Notes: generated by a model from the sequence alone, not told the origin. Positions 15,007-24,636 are shown, counted from the stretch's first letter. The stretch is DNA of 64,000 nt from Halomonas sp. M4R1S46 (GCF_025725685.1 NZ_CP107008.1:2666001-2730000), one strand, 5' to 3'. Program-made: numbers and translations.

Positions 15007-16452
15007 ATGAACGCCGAATCCGAGCTGTTGATCGACAAGGCCTATGTCGCCGGCCACTGGCGCGACGCCGAGCGCCGCTTCCCTGTCACCGACCCGGCCA
15101 CCGGCGAGGTCCTGGCCGAGGTCCCCGACCTCACCGCCGAGGATGCCCGGGCGGCCGTGGCCGCCGCCGAGGCCGCCTGGCCGGCCTGGCGTCGTCAGAC
15201 GGCCAAGCAGCGCGCCGCCCTGCTGCGCGGCTGGTTCGAGCGCATCATGGCCCACCAGGACGCCCTGGCGCGGCTGATGACCCGCGAGCAGGGCAAGCCC
15301 CTGGCCGAGTCCCGGGGCGAGGTGGCCTACGGCGCCAGCTTCGTCGAGTTCTACGCCGAGGAAGCCAAGCGCGTGGCGGGCGAGACCCTGCCCAGTCACG
15401 GCGCCGACAAGCGCATCCTGGTGTTCCGCGAGCCGATCGGGGTGGTCGCGGCCATCACCCCCTGGAACTTCCCCCTGGCGATGATCACCCGCAAGTGCGC
15501 CCCGGCGCTGGCCGCCGGCTGCCCGGTGGTGATCAAGCCGGCCGAGGCCACGCCACTGACCGCCCTGGCGCTGGCCAAGCTGGCCGAGGACGCCGGCTTC
15601 CCCGCCGGGGTCATCAACGTGGTGACGGCCTCGCGCCCCGCCGAGATCGGCGAGGTGCTGACCACCGACCCGCGGGTGCGCAAGGTTTCCTTCACCGGCT
15701 CCACCGCAGTGGGCAAGCGGCTGCTGACCCAGTGCGCCGGCACCGTCAAGAAGGCCTCCATGGAGCTCGGCGGCAACGCGCCCTTCATCGTCTTCGATGA
15801 TGCCGATCTGGACGCCGCGGTGGAAGGCGCCGTGGCCTCGAAGTTCCGCAATTCCGGCCAGACCTGCGTGTGCACCAACCGCCTGCTGGTCCAGGCCGGC
15901 GTCTACGAGGCCTTCCTCGACAAGCTGGCGGCCCGGGTGGCCGAGCTCCAGGTGGGCAACGGTCTCGACGAGGGCGTGGTCCAGGGCCCGCTGATCAACC
16001 ACGCGGCCGTGGACAAGGTCCGCGACCATATCGCCGATGCCCTGGCCAAGGGCGGACGCCTGGTCTGCGGCGGCGAGCCCCACGCCCTGGGCGGAACCTT
16101 CTTCCAGCCCACGGTGATCGGCGAGGTGACCGACACCATGCGGGTCGCCAGCGAGGAGACCTTCGGCCCGCTGGCCCCGGTGTTCCGCTTCGAGCGGGAC
16201 GAGGACGCCGTGGCCATGGCCAATGCCACCGAATTCGGCCTGGCCGCCTACTTCTATGCCCGGGACTACCGGCGCATCTGGCGGGTCATGGAGGGCCTGG
16301 AATACGGCATGGTGGCGGTGAACGAAGGCATCCTCTCCACCGAACTCGCGCCGTTCGGCGGCGTCAAGGAATCGGGCCTGGGTCGTGAGGGATCGCACCA
16401 CGGTCTGGACGAGTACACTGAACTAAAATACGTCTGTGTCGGCGGCCTGTAA
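15007..16452 (+). CDS. gabD: NAD(P)-dependent succinate-semialdehyde dehydrogenase
   Basis: A 481-residue aldehyde dehydrogenase that oxidises succinate semialdehyde to succinate. The general base is E253 in MELGGN and the nucleophile C287 in GQTCVCTN. TPWNFPLAMITRK and FTGSTAVGKRL mark the cofactor site. The second cysteine two residues after the nucleophile (CVC) is the redox-switch arrangement known from E. coli GabD. The start follows CGGAGAG. gabT lies 35 bp downstream in the same direction, supporting the GABA-degradation assignment. The final product feeds succinate to the sdh/suc enzymes at the other end of the window. Confidence 0.95.
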   Translation: MNAESELLIDKAYVAGHWRDAERRFPVTDPATGEVLAEVPDLTAEDARAAVAAAEAAWPAWRRQTAKQRAALLRGWFERIMAHQDALARLMTREQGKPLAESRGEVAYGASFVEFYAEEAKRVAGETLPSHGADKRILVFREPIGVVAAITPWNFPLAMITRKCAPALAAGCPVVIKPAEATPLTALALAKLAEDAGFPAGVINVVTASRPAEIGEVLTTDPRVRKVSFTGSTAVGKRLLTQCAGTVKKASMELGGNAPFIVFDDADLDAAVEGAVASKFRNSGQTCVCTNRLLVQAGVYEAFLDKLAARVAELQVGNGLDEGVVQGPLINHAAVDKVRDHIADALAKGGRLVCGGEPHALGGTFFQPTVIGEVTDTMRVASEETFGPLAPVFRFERDEDAVAMANATEFGLAAYFYARDYRRIWRVMEGLEYGMVAVNEGILSTELAPFGGVKESGLGREGSHHGLDEYTELKYVCVGGL

Positions 16453-16487
16453 TCGCCCGCAACGCTTTTCCCAACTGGAGACAACTC

Positions 16488-17786
16488 ATGACCAACGCCC
16501 AACTCAACGAGCTCAAGCAGCGCTATGTCGCCAGCGGCGCCGCGAGCCCGGCCACCCAGTTTGCCGACCGAGCCGAGAATGCCCTGATCTGGGATGCCGA
16601 CGGCAATCGCATCATCGACTTCGCCGGCGGCATCGGGGTGCTCAACATCGGCCATCGCCATCCCAAGGTGGTCCAGGCGGTCAAGGACCAGCTCGACCGC
16701 GTGATGCACACCTGCCAGACGGTGATGCCCTACGAGGGCTACGTGAAGGTGGCCGAGAAGCTCAGTCAGGTCACCCCGGTGCGCGGCCATGCCAAGGTGA
16801 TGCTGGCCAACTCCGGGGCCGAGGCCCTGGAGAACGCGGTCAAGGTCGCCCGCGCGGCCACCGGCAAGAACAACGTCATCTGCTTCGACGGCGGCTACCA
16901 CGGCCGAACCTTCATGACCATGGCCATGAACGGCAAGGTCGCCCCCTACGCCACCGACTTCGGCAGCATGCCGGGCAACGTCTTCCGCGCGCCCTACCCG
17001 GTGCCCTACCACGGCGTCAGCGAGGACGAGGCGCTGCGCGGCCTGAAGATGGCCCTGAAGACCGATGCCAACCCCAGGGACACCGCGGCGATCGTGCTCG
17101 AGCCGGTGCTCGGCGAGGGCGGCTTCTACCCGGCGCCGGCCAGCTTCCTCAAGGCGATCCGCGAGCTCTGCGACGAGCACGGCATGCTGATGATCGTCGA
17201 CGAGGTGCAGTCCGGCTTCGGGCGCACCGGCAAGATGTTCGCCATCGAGCACAGCGGCGTGGAACCGGACATCATCGCCATGGCCAAGAGCATGGCCGAC
17301 GGCATGCCGATCTCCGCCGTGGTGGGCACCGACAAGCACATGGATGCCTCCGGCGGCAACTCGCTGGGCGGCACCTACACCGGCAGCCCGGTCTCCTGTG
17401 CCGCCACCCTGGCGGTTCTCGAGGTCTTCGAGCAGGAAGGCATCCTCGAGAAGAGCCAGGCACTGGGCGACAAGCTGGCCCAGCGCTTCGCGACGTGGCA
17501 GCGGGACTTCACCTGCGTCGACAATGCCCGCAACATGGGCGCCATGGCGGCCATCGACCTGGTCGCCGACAAGGCCAACCACACCCCGGATGCGGACCTG
17601 GCCGGCGCCCTGTGCAAGAAGGCCCGCGAGAAGGGGCTGATCCTGCTGTCCTGCGGACTCTACGGCAACACCATCCGCTTCCTGATGCCGATCACCATCG
17701 AGGACGAGATCCTCGAGGAAGGCCTGGCCATCATCGAGGAGTCCCTCGAGGAACTGGTGGGCAGCAAGAGCGCCGCCAGCGCCTGA
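16488..17786 (+). CDS. gabT: 4-aminobutyrate aminotransferase
   Basis: A 432-residue PLP enzyme that moves the amino group of GABA to 2-oxoglutarate, giving succinate semialdehyde and glutamate. The Schiff-base lysine is K267 in MAKSMADG. The phosphate-binding NSGAEALENAVK and the DEVQSGFGRTGK block are intact. Length and motifs match GabT/class III transaminases; related 5-aminovalerate activity is possible. The start follows TGGAGAC, 35 bp behind gabD, so a gabDT operon. A long hairpin lies just after the stop. Confidence 0.95.
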   Translation: MTNAQLNELKQRYVASGAASPATQFADRAENALIWDADGNRIIDFAGGIGVLNIGHRHPKVVQAVKDQLDRVMHTCQTVMPYEGYVKVAEKLSQVTPVRGHAKVMLANSGAEALENAVKVARAATGKNNVICFDGGYHGRTFMTMAMNGKVAPYATDFGSMPGNVFRAPYPVPYHGVSEDEALRGLKMALKTDANPRDTAAIVLEPVLGEGGFYPAPASFLKAIRELCDEHGMLMIVDEVQSGFGRTGKMFAIEHSGVEPDIIAMAKSMADGMPISAVVGTDKHMDASGGNSLGGTYTGSPVSCAATLAVLEVFEQEGILEKSQALGDKLAQRFATWQRDFTCVDNARNMGAMAAIDLVADKANHTPDADLAGALCKKAREKGLILLSCGLYGNTIRFLMPITIEDEILEEGLAIIEESLEELVGSKSAASA

Positions 17787-17793
17787 TCCCCGT

Positions 17794-17814
17794 GCCCGGG
17801 GCCTCGCCCCGGGC
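17794..17814 (+). terminator. Hairpin after gabT
   Basis: GCCCGGGGC and GCCCCGGGC form a perfect 9-bp stem with a CTC loop eight bases after the gabT stop. There is no T-run, so termination may be weak or Rho-assisted. Confidence 0.6.
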
Positions 17815-17837
17815 CTGGCTCACACGGCCGGATGCGC

Positions 17838-18911
17838 TCAGGGCGCGTCCGGCTCCCCGCCGGCCAGGTGCTCGGCCATTTCCGTCACGCCGATGCGCCG
17901 TCCCGCGATGTAGAAGACCTCGTCCCCCGGGTGCACCAGGGCATCGTCGTCGGGGTTCAGGGTCGGATGCAGCTCCCCCGCCTGACGAATGGCGATCAAC
18001 GCAGCACGACAGCGCGCGCGCAGCCGACCGGCCAGCCGGTCGACCCGCAGCGGACCCGTCACGCCGTCGAGCCGGGTCGAATACTGGGTCTGCGCCTGGT
18101 CGACATCGACCAGCTGGCGCAGCACCTCCTCGCTGCCCGGATCGATCGCGGCCTTCACCAGCATCTTCTGGTGGAGCGAGGGAATCACGTTGACCTTGGG
18201 GCAATGGGTCTCGAGCAGGCGCCCCACCATCTGGTTCTTCACGTAGGCAGTGATGATGCAGCGCTCGGCGACGATGGCCGCCAGGTGCATGCACACCAGG
18301 TTGGTCTCGCTGTCGTCCTCCACGTCGACCACCACCAGGGCGGCATCCTTGACCGAGGCCCGCTCGTAGAGGGTCTCGTCGCTCAGGCTGGCGGCCCGGA
18401 AGTACTCTACCCCCTGTTCGAGGAAGGGGTTCTTGGCCGGCGCGGCCTCGTCCACGCAGAGCGCCAGCAGCTGCCCTTCCCGGGCCTCTTCACGGACCTG
18501 CGCGACCAGCGATTCGGTATAGGCGTTGAAGCCGACGATGACGATGTGATCCTGCTGCATGATCGATTGCTCTCCGTAGAGGCGCCTGGTGAACTGGGAG
18601 ATGACGGAGGCCGAGGCCTTGCCGAGCAGGGTAGCGAATAGCCCGACCCCGGCCGGGATGATGAAGAGCGCGACCATCAGCTGCCCGGCCGGGGTCACCG
18701 GCGAGGCGTCGCCGTAGCCCACGGTGGAGACCGTCACGATCATGTAGTAGAGGAAGGCCGTGGGGGAGGCGACCAGCGCCTGCTCGCCGGTGACTGACAG
18801 GCCCGCGTAGGCGAGCAGCAGGTAGGCGATCAGCAACAGCCCGAGCAGCCCCCAGCCCATGTCGGCGATGCCGCGCATCAGGGCCGTGCTGATCCGTTTG
18901 AGTAGGTACAT
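17838..18911 (-). CDS. Potassium-channel protein with RCK (TrkA-N/TrkA-C) domain
   Basis: A 357-residue inner-membrane protein. Two helices (about residues 20-41 and 75-97) flank the pore with selectivity filter TVGYGD at 63-68. A Rossmann-type RCK domain follows (HIVIVGFNAYTESL, around 121-240), where the usual GxGxxG is replaced by GFNAYT, and a TrkA-C-like domain ends the chain (VTGPLRVDRLAGRLRAR through HPGDEVFYIAGR). This matches Kch/MthK-like two-helix channels gated by a cytoplasmic ligand. The start follows GAGGATCGC. It probably contributes to K+ flux or osmotic adaptation; ligand unknown. Confidence 0.9.
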   Translation of the reverse strand: MYLLKRISTALMRGIADMGWGLLGLLLIAYLLLAYAGLSVTGEQALVASPTAFLYYMIVTVSTVGYGDASPVTPAGQLMVALFIIPAGVGLFATLLGKASASVISQFTRRLYGEQSIMQQDHIVIVGFNAYTESLVAQVREEAREGQLLALCVDEAAPAKNPFLEQGVEYFRAASLSDETLYERASVKDAALVVVDVEDDSETNLVCMHLAAIVAERCIITAYVKNQMVGRLLETHCPKVNVIPSLHQKMLVKAAIDPGSEEVLRQLVDVDQAQTQYSTRLDGVTGPLRVDRLAGRLRARCRAALIAIRQAGELHPTLNPDDDALVHPGDEVFYIAGRRIGVTEMAEHLAGGEPDAP

Positions 18912-18960
18912 GCGATCCTCGTGGTGATGCCCTCACCGACCCATGGCCGGTGAACGGCGA

Positions 18961-18991
18961 GACCCGCCCGCGCTCGCCCGGCGGGCGGGTC
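18961..18991. terminator. GC-rich hairpin downstream of the GlsB-like gene
   Basis: GACCCGCCCGC (18961-18971) and GCGGGCGGGTC (18981-18991) form an 11-bp perfect stem between the GlsB-like gene and the channel gene, both read on the minus strand. No T-run. Confidence 0.5.
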
Positions 18992-19003
18992 GCCGACGAC
19001 GCG

Positions 19004-19246
19004 TCAGGCCTTCTTGACCTTGGCGATCACCCAGAGCAGCACCACGGCCCCCACCACGGCGGTGACCAGCGAGCCGATGAAGCCCCCGGCCTGGAGGCCG
19101 AGGAGGCTGAAGAGGCCACCGCCGACCACTGCGCCGACGACCCCCACCCCGATATTGCCCAGCAGGCCGAAGCCGCCGCCGCGCATGATATGGCCGGCGA
19201 TCCAGCCTGCCAGGCCGCCGATGATCAACCAGGCGATGATGCCCAT
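19004..19246 (-). CDS. GlsB/YeaQ/YmgE family small membrane protein
   Basis: An 80-residue protein with three glycine-rich hydrophobic segments: IIAWLIIGGLAGWIAGHI, GLLGNIGVGVVGAVVGGGLF and GFIGSLVTAVVGAVVLLWVI. It ends in KVKKA. The family is annotated as transglycosylase-associated, without known activity, and is often stress- or stationary-phase-induced. An excellent AAAGGAG precedes the start. Confidence 0.93.
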   Translation of the reverse strand: MGIIAWLIIGGLAGWIAGHIMRGGGFGLLGNIGVGVVGAVVGGGLFSLLGLQAGGFIGSLVTAVVGAVVLLWVIAKVKKA

Positions 19247-19296
19247 GCCGTTCTCCTTTCCGGTTGGTGATCCCTGGATGGTGCCCGGACTCGCGG

Positions 19297-19845
19297 TCAG
19301 AAGGAAGACCCCGGACGTTCCAGGAAGGCCAGCTCCTCCGGCGTGGAAGGGCGTCCCAGCATGGCGTTGCGATGGGGATAGCGGCCGAAGCGAGAGAGGA
19401 TCTCCCGATGCCGATGCGCGAAGCGCAGGCTGTCCTCGAGGCCCGGCTGGTCGAACAGGTGTAGCGCCTCCTCGTGGATGACCAGCGATTCACTGTGCAT
19501 GTAGGGCATATAGAGGAAGGCCCGCTCGTGGACGGAGAGTTCGGCATCGTCGCCCCGGGCCACCGCTTCCTGGGCCAGCACCAGGGCCATTGGATCGGCG
19601 GCGAAGGCCTCGCCGGTATCGCGATGGATATGGCGCGAGAACTGGTCGAGGACGAGCACCTCGGCCAGCCGACCGCGGGGCGAGCGGCGCCACGCCCAGA
19701 ACTCCCCCCGGCGTGCCGCCGCCAGGGTGGCGGCGAAGCGCCGGGCGATCTCGGCATCGAGTTCGGGGTCCTTGCGGAACCACTGGCCCGGGGCGAGCGC
19801 GCCGAACCAGAAGTCGAGTACCGTCTTTGCCTGCCTGCCGGCCAT
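19297..19845 (-). CDS. DUF924 family protein
   Basis: A 182-residue cytoplasmic protein. The conserved starting block VLDFWFG, the central LVLDQFSRHIHRDT and the FLYMPYMHSE and RFGRYPHRNAMLGR stretches are the signature of DUF924, an all-helical TPR-like fold of unknown role. AGGGAGG lies ten bases ahead of the ATG. It is a single gene, divergent from the small membrane protein at 19952. Confidence 0.92.
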   Translation of the reverse strand: MAGRQAKTVLDFWFGALAPGQWFRKDPELDAEIARRFAATLAAARRGEFWAWRRSPRGRLAEVLVLDQFSRHIHRDTGEAFAADPMALVLAQEAVARGDDAELSVHERAFLYMPYMHSESLVIHEEALHLFDQPGLEDSLRFAHRHREILSRFGRYPHRNAMLGRPSTPEELAFLERPGSSF

Positions 19846-19951
19846 GGCGTCGCAGCCTCCCTGTCGAGACGGGCCCCATGCGGGTCCCGACTGGTATCAT
19901 CCCCGGCCTTGCAGTCGCGACACGCCCTTCACTCACCGCCTGAAGAGACCC

Positions 19952-20170
19952 ATGACCGCCTATCAACTCCTCCAGATGCTCGGCTACGCCCTCAACATCG
20001 TCGGCCTGGTGGTCTGCATCGCCGGCCTGACCCTGGCGAAGCGCGAGCGGCATCGGCTGGTTGGCCGCCTGCTCGCCGTCCTCGGCTTCCTGATCGCCGC
20101 CTCGCCGGTCCTGGTGCAACTGCTGGGACTGGTCGAACCCGTCCCCACGGGGGTTGTCCCACCCCCTTGA
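19952..20170 (+). CDS. Small two-helix membrane protein, unknown
   Basis: A 72-residue protein with two hydrophobic helices (YALNIVGLVVCIAGLTLA and LLAVLGFLIAASPVLVQLLG) separated by a basic loop (KRERHRLVGR), and a proline-rich tail. No family recognised. The start at 19952 is preceded by TGAAGAGA. A perfect hairpin follows at 20198. Confidence 0.65.
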   Translation: MTAYQLLQMLGYALNIVGLVVCIAGLTLAKRERHRLVGRLLAVLGFLIAASPVLVQLLGLVEPVPTGVVPPP

Positions 20171-20197
20171 TGCTAGACGAAAGGCGTATAGCGTGCA

Positions 20198-20222
20198 CGG
20201 GGCAGTCCACTAGACTGCCCCG
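20198..20222 (+). terminator. Perfect 10-bp hairpin upstream of the symporter gene
   Basis: CGGGGCAGTC and GACTGCCCCG enclose a five-base loop, 28 bp after the small gene. It lacks a T-run, but an A/T-rich stretch (20230-20252) begins a few bases beyond it, followed by the symporter start region. Confidence 0.6.
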
Positions 20223-20305
20223 TCAACGTTGTAAACTTACTTAAATTATAGCCGCTTCATTGGACGACGCCGCAATTCTTCGCCAAATGTAAGGATTTTT
20301 CCGAT

Positions 20306-21901
20306 ATGCATGCCCTGACCCTCGCTTCCTTCCTGTTCTTCACGGGACTGGTCGCCTTCATTACCTGGCGCATCACCCGCCGCGACGATCACACCAGCAC
20401 CGGCGGCATGTTCCTCGCCGGACGCAGCCTGACCTTCCCCTTGATCGCCGGCTCCCTGCTGATGACCAACCTCTCCACCGAGCAGATGGTGGGGCTCAAC
20501 GGCTCGGCCTTCAGCGACGGCCTGAGCGTGATGGCCTGGGAGGTGGTGGCGGTCATCGCCCTGGTGGCGCTGGCGCTGTTCTTCCTGCCGCGCTTCTTGC
20601 GGAGCGGTATCGCCACCCTGCCGCAACTGCTGGAGATCCGCTTCGACAGGGGCACCCAGCTGATCTGCAACGTGATCTTCCTGATCGCCTATGCGGTGAT
20701 CCTGCTGCCGATCATCCTCTATTCCGGCGCCATGGGCCTGCAGGGCATGCTCGACCTGCACGGCCTGACCGGCATCCAGTCCGATACCGCCCTGCTGTGG
20801 CTCACGGTCTGGGTCGTCGGCCTCATCGGCGCGGTCTACGCCCTGTTCGGCGGCCTGCGCACCGTGGCCGTCTCCGACACCCTGAACGGCGTGGGCCTGC
20901 TGACCGGCGGCTTCGTGATCGTCTACTTCGGCCTCCAGGCGATCAGCGACGGCAACGGCGTCATCGCCGGCTGGGAAATCCTCAAGGCAACCAACCCCGA
21001 CAAGCTCGACTCCATCGGCCGGGCCGACCAGCAGGTGCCCTTCTTCACCCTGTTCACCGGCGTCTTCCTGATCAACGTCTTCTACTGGACCACCAACCAG
21101 CAGATCATCCAGCGGACCTTCGCCGCCAGGACCCTGGCCGAGGGCCAGAAGGGCGTGCTGCTGACCGGCTTCTTCAAGCTGCTCGGGCCGCTGTACCTGG
21201 TGCTGCCCGGCATCATCGCCTACCACCTCTATGCGGATCAGGGCGTCGTGGCCGACGAGGCCTACGGCCACCTGGTGTTCAACGTGCTGCCCGCGCCGCT
21301 CACCGGCTTCTTCGCCGCGGTGATGGTCGGCGCCATCCTCTCGTCGTTCAACTCGGCCCTGAACTCCACCACCACCCTGTTCAGCCTGGGGCTCTACAAG
21401 GCCGTGCTCAACAAGGAGGCCAGCGACGCGCAGGTGGTGCGCTCGAGCAAGGTCTTCGGCTGGATCATGGCGATCGCGGCCATGACCATCGCCCCGCTGC
21501 TGGCGGGCCAGGAGAGCCTGTTCAGCTACCTGCAGAAGATGAACGCCATCTACTTCATCCCCATCCTCGCCGTGGTGGTGGTGGGCCTGCTGACCCGCCG
21601 CGTCCCGCCCATGGCGGCCAAGATCGCGCTGATCGGCGGCTGTCTGTTGATCTTCGCCGGCTACTTCATCCCGCCCTTCGACAAGCTGCCGGTGGTGATG
21701 CACGAGTTCCACTTCGTGGCCCTGGTGTTCGCGCTGCTGGTGGCGGTGATGCTGATCATCGGCAGACTGCGTCCCCGCGAGACCCCCTGGGTGCACGAGG
21801 ACAGCGGCGCGGTCGACCTGACGCCCTGGAAGGGCGCGGTGCCGGCCGGCATCGTGCTGCTGATCCTGGTGGTCGCGATCTACGTCGCCTTCGCCGGCTG
21901 A
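20306..21901 (+). CDS. Sodium:solute symporter (SSS family, SGLT/YidK-like)
   Basis: A 531-residue transporter with about fourteen hydrophobic helices. The SSS hallmark is seen in GSLLMTNLSTEQMVGLNG (around residues 49-66), which matches the sugar-transporter subgroup (vSGLT/YidK), and NVFYWTTNQQIIQRTFAA (about 254-271) is the second conserved block. GAILSSFNSALNSTTTLFS gives the serine/threonine cluster of the sodium site. The substrate is probably a sugar or related organic solute; no catabolic gene is next to it. AAGGA precedes the ATG. A long terminator follows. Confidence 0.9.
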   Translation: MHALTLASFLFFTGLVAFITWRITRRDDHTSTGGMFLAGRSLTFPLIAGSLLMTNLSTEQMVGLNGSAFSDGLSVMAWEVVAVIALVALALFFLPRFLRSGIATLPQLLEIRFDRGTQLICNVIFLIAYAVILLPIILYSGAMGLQGMLDLHGLTGIQSDTALLWLTVWVVGLIGAVYALFGGLRTVAVSDTLNGVGLLTGGFVIVYFGLQAISDGNGVIAGWEILKATNPDKLDSIGRADQQVPFFTLFTGVFLINVFYWTTNQQIIQRTFAARTLAEGQKGVLLTGFFKLLGPLYLVLPGIIAYHLYADQGVVADEAYGHLVFNVLPAPLTGFFAAVMVGAILSSFNSALNSTTTLFSLGLYKAVLNKEASDAQVVRSSKVFGWIMAIAAMTIAPLLAGQESLFSYLQKMNAIYFIPILAVVVVGLLTRRVPPMAAKIALIGGCLLIFAGYFIPPFDKLPVVMHEFHFVALVFALLVAVMLIIGRLRPRETPWVHEDSGAVDLTPWKGAVPAGIVLLILVVAIYVAFAG

Positions 21902-21925
21902 CCGCGCCCCGCCCGACCGACCCCT

Positions 21926-21960
21926 GCGACGCCCTGCCCCCTGGCAGGGCGTCGCGTTTG
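21926..21960 (+). terminator. Intrinsic terminator of the symporter gene
   Basis: GCGACGCCCTGCC (21926-21938) and GGCAGGGCGTCGC (21943-21955) form a perfect 13-bp stem followed by GTTTG. Confidence 0.85.
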
Positions 21961-22043
21961 CGCCCTTCGCGACACGGTGGGAAGATTCAAGGTCGAGCCG
22001 TCGGGGAGCCCCAGCATGAGCCTCCCCCTGCCATGGAGGCCCC

Positions 22044-23225
22044 ATGCCCCTCGCCGTGTCCCTGCTGTCGCTGTGCCAGGCCCTGCTGATCAGCGGCAAC
22101 ATCCTGCTGATCGCCGTATCGCCGCTGATCGGCGCCGCCCTGGCGCCCGCTCCCGCCTGGTCCACCGCGCCGGTGGCGACCCAGTGGCTGGGCCTGATGT
22201 GCGCCACCATCCCGGCCTCGCTGATCATGGCCCGACTGGGCCGGCGCCGCGGCTTCATGCTCGGCAACCTGCTGGGGCTGGCCGGGGTGGGCCTGGCGGT
22301 ACAGGCCCTGAGCGGCGAACGCTTCCTGCTCTTCCTGGTGGCCACCTGGCTGATCGGCATCGGCATCGGCTTCGGTCAGCTCTACCGCTTCGCGGCGGTG
22401 GAGGCGGCGCCGGCCAGCCTGCGCGACCGCGCCATCGGCCTGGTGATGGGCGGCGGGGTGCTGGCCGCCTTCTTCGGCCCCTGGCTGGCCCGGCACAGCC
22501 GGGAACTGGCCGAGGTCCCCTTCCTGGGCAGCTTCCTGGGGCTCGGCGGCCTCTACCTGCTGGCCCTGGTCGTGCTGTCGCTGATCCGCCTGCCCCCGCC
22601 GGAGCGCACCCATGGCGGGGGCGAAGCCCGGCCCCTCGGCGAGATCCTGCGCCAGCCGACCTTCATCGTCGCGGTGACGGCGGCGCTGATCGGCTACGGG
22701 GTGATGAACCTGGCGATGACCGCCACGCCCCTGGCGATGTCCGCGGCGGGCCTGGCCTTCGATCATGTGGCCACCACCATCCAGTGGCACGTGGTGGCGA
22801 TGTTCCTGCCCTCCTTCGTCACCGGTCGGCTCACCGCCCGCTTCGGCCCCGGCCGCATGATCCTCGCCGGCTGCGCCCTGCTCGTCGCCAGCGCCCTGGT
22901 GGCCCACCTCGAGGCCGGCCTCGGGGGCTTCCATGCCGGCCTGATCCTGCTCGGCCTGGGCTGGAACTTCACCTTCCTGCCGGCCACCGGGCTGCTCACC
23001 GAGGCCTATCGCCCCGCCGAGAAGGCGCGCACCCAGGCCGCCAACGAGTTCCTGGTCTTCACCACCGTGACCCTGACCGCCCTGCTCGCCGGCCCGCTCG
23101 TCACCGCGCTGGGCTGGGGCCGCCTGAACGCAATGTTGCTGCCGCTGTGCCTGCTGCCGGTCCTGGCCCTGGCCTGGCGGCACCTTGTGATGCGCCGCCA
23201 GGGCCCCCAGATCACCCCCCACTGA
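22044..23225 (+). CDS. MFS transporter, unknown substrate
   Basis: A 393-residue polytopic protein with about twelve helices. It begins VSLLSLCQALLISGNILLIAVSPLIGAALAP and has the loop signature RLGRRRGFMLGNLLGLAG between helices 2 and 3, then QLYRFAAVEAAP in helix 4-5. This resembles the MFS proteins annotated as YcaD/UMF-like permeases. TGGAGG precedes the start. It is followed 22 bp later by the ycjX-like gene, so it may be the first gene of a three-gene transcript. Confidence 0.87.
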   Translation: MPLAVSLLSLCQALLISGNILLIAVSPLIGAALAPAPAWSTAPVATQWLGLMCATIPASLIMARLGRRRGFMLGNLLGLAGVGLAVQALSGERFLLFLVATWLIGIGIGFGQLYRFAAVEAAPASLRDRAIGLVMGGGVLAAFFGPWLARHSRELAEVPFLGSFLGLGGLYLLALVVLSLIRLPPPERTHGGGEARPLGEILRQPTFIVAVTAALIGYGVMNLAMTATPLAMSAAGLAFDHVATTIQWHVVAMFLPSFVTGRLTARFGPGRMILAGCALLVASALVAHLEAGLGGFHAGLILLGLGWNFTFLPATGLLTEAYRPAEKARTQAANEFLVFTTVTLTALLAGPLVTALGWGRLNAMLLPLCLLPVLALAWRHLVMRRQGPQITPH

Positions 23226-23247
23226 TCGCCGACACGGACGCCACGCC

Positions 23248-24636
23248 ATGCGCCAACCCCTGACACGGGAACTGCACGACCTGCTGGAGCGCGGCCGGGA
23301 CCGCCAGCTGCGCCTGGCGGTGACCGGCCTGTCGCGCTCGGGCAAGACCGCCTTCCTCACCTCGCTGGTCAACCAGCTGCGCCATGCCGGCCTCGAGGCC
23401 CGCCTGGACCTGCTGCCGGCGGCCCGGGACGGCCGCCTGCTCGGGGCCCGGCGTGTCGAGCAGCACGACCTCGGCGTGCCCCGTTTCCCCTTCGACCGGG
23501 CCATGTCGGCCCTGGACGACCGCCCGCCCCGCTGGCCCGAGCCCACCCGGGGCATCAGCGAGCTGCGCCTGGTACTGCGCTACCGGCCACGGCGGCCCGG
23601 GCTGATGGGCGGCGAGACCCGCCGCCTGACCCTGGACCTGTTCGACTATCCCGGCGAGTGGCTGCTCGACCTGCCGCTGCTGGGCCACGACTACCCGAGC
23701 TGGTGCCGATCCCAGACCGGCCATGGCGACGCCCGTGAGGCCCTCTTCGCCGACTGGCAGCGGGAGGTGGCGACCCTGGACCCGGCCCAGGAGGTCGACG
23801 AGGGCCGCCTGGCCGAGATCGCCGAGCGCTATGCCGCGGGGCTCAGGGCGGCCCGGGAGGCCGGCTTCTCGGACCTCCAGCCGGGCCGCTTCCTGCTGCC
23901 CGGCGAGCTCGAGGGGGCCCCGGTACTGCAGTTCTTCCCCCTGCCGGGCATCGCCGACGCCGATCCCGCGCAGCTGGCCCAGCTGCCGCCGGAGAGTCTC
24001 TATGCCACCCTGGCGCGACGCTTCCGCCACTACCAGCAGCATATCGTGCGGCCCTTCTACCGGGACCACTTCCGCCACTTCGACCGCCAGATCGTCCTGG
24101 TGGATATCCTCGGCGCGCTGAATGCCGGCCCGGAACGCTTCGAGGACCTGTCCCGAGCGCTGGGCCGGCTGATGCAGAGCTTCGACTATGGCCGGCGCAG
24201 CCTGCTGTCGCGGCTGTTCGCTCCGCGCATCGACCGCCTGGCCATCGCCGCCACCAAGGCGGATCATGTCACCCCGGAGCAGCACCCGCGGATGACCGGG
24301 CTGATCGAGACCCTGCTGGCCGAGCCGCTCAAGGACCTGCACTTCGCCAACGTGCCGGTGCGCGCCCTGTCGCTGGCCGCCATCCGCGCCACCGAGGCCC
24401 GCGAGGTCCATCACCAGGGCCAGCGGCAGCCGGCCCTGCGCGGGATCACCCTGGCGGGCGAGGAGGCCCTGCTGTTTCCCGGCGAGGTGCCGAGCCGCCT
24501 GCCCGACGCCGACTTCTGGGCCCGCCAGGGCTTCACCTTCACCGCCTTCCGCCCGTTGCCCCGGGACGCTGGCGCCCTGCCGCACATCCGCATGGACGCC
24601 GCCCTGGACTGGCTGATCGGAGACAAGCTGCAATGA
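23248..24636 (+). CDS. ycjX: YcjX-like P-loop GTPase
   Basis: A 462-residue protein of the YcjX/DUF463 family. The P-loop is GLSRSGKT (residues 27-34), and LDLFDYPGEWLLDLP around residues 129-143 is the family-defining block. IAATKAD (about 330) is the nucleotide-specificity segment, here TKAD instead of NKxD. In E. coli ycjX and ycjF follow the psp genes and respond to envelope and heat stress; no psp genes are here. Its stop overlaps the start of the DUF697 gene by four bases. Confidence 0.93.
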   Translation: MRQPLTRELHDLLERGRDRQLRLAVTGLSRSGKTAFLTSLVNQLRHAGLEARLDLLPAARDGRLLGARRVEQHDLGVPRFPFDRAMSALDDRPPRWPEPTRGISELRLVLRYRPRRPGLMGGETRRLTLDLFDYPGEWLLDLPLLGHDYPSWCRSQTGHGDAREALFADWQREVATLDPAQEVDEGRLAEIAERYAAGLRAAREAGFSDLQPGRFLLPGELEGAPVLQFFPLPGIADADPAQLAQLPPESLYATLARRFRHYQQHIVRPFYRDHFRHFDRQIVLVDILGALNAGPERFEDLSRALGRLMQSFDYGRRSLLSRLFAPRIDRLAIAATKADHVTPEQHPRMTGLIETLLAEPLKDLHFANVPVRALSLAAIRATEAREVHHQGQRQPALRGITLAGEEALLFPGEVPSRLPDADFWARQGFTFTAFRPLPRDAGALPHIRMDAALDWLIGDKLQ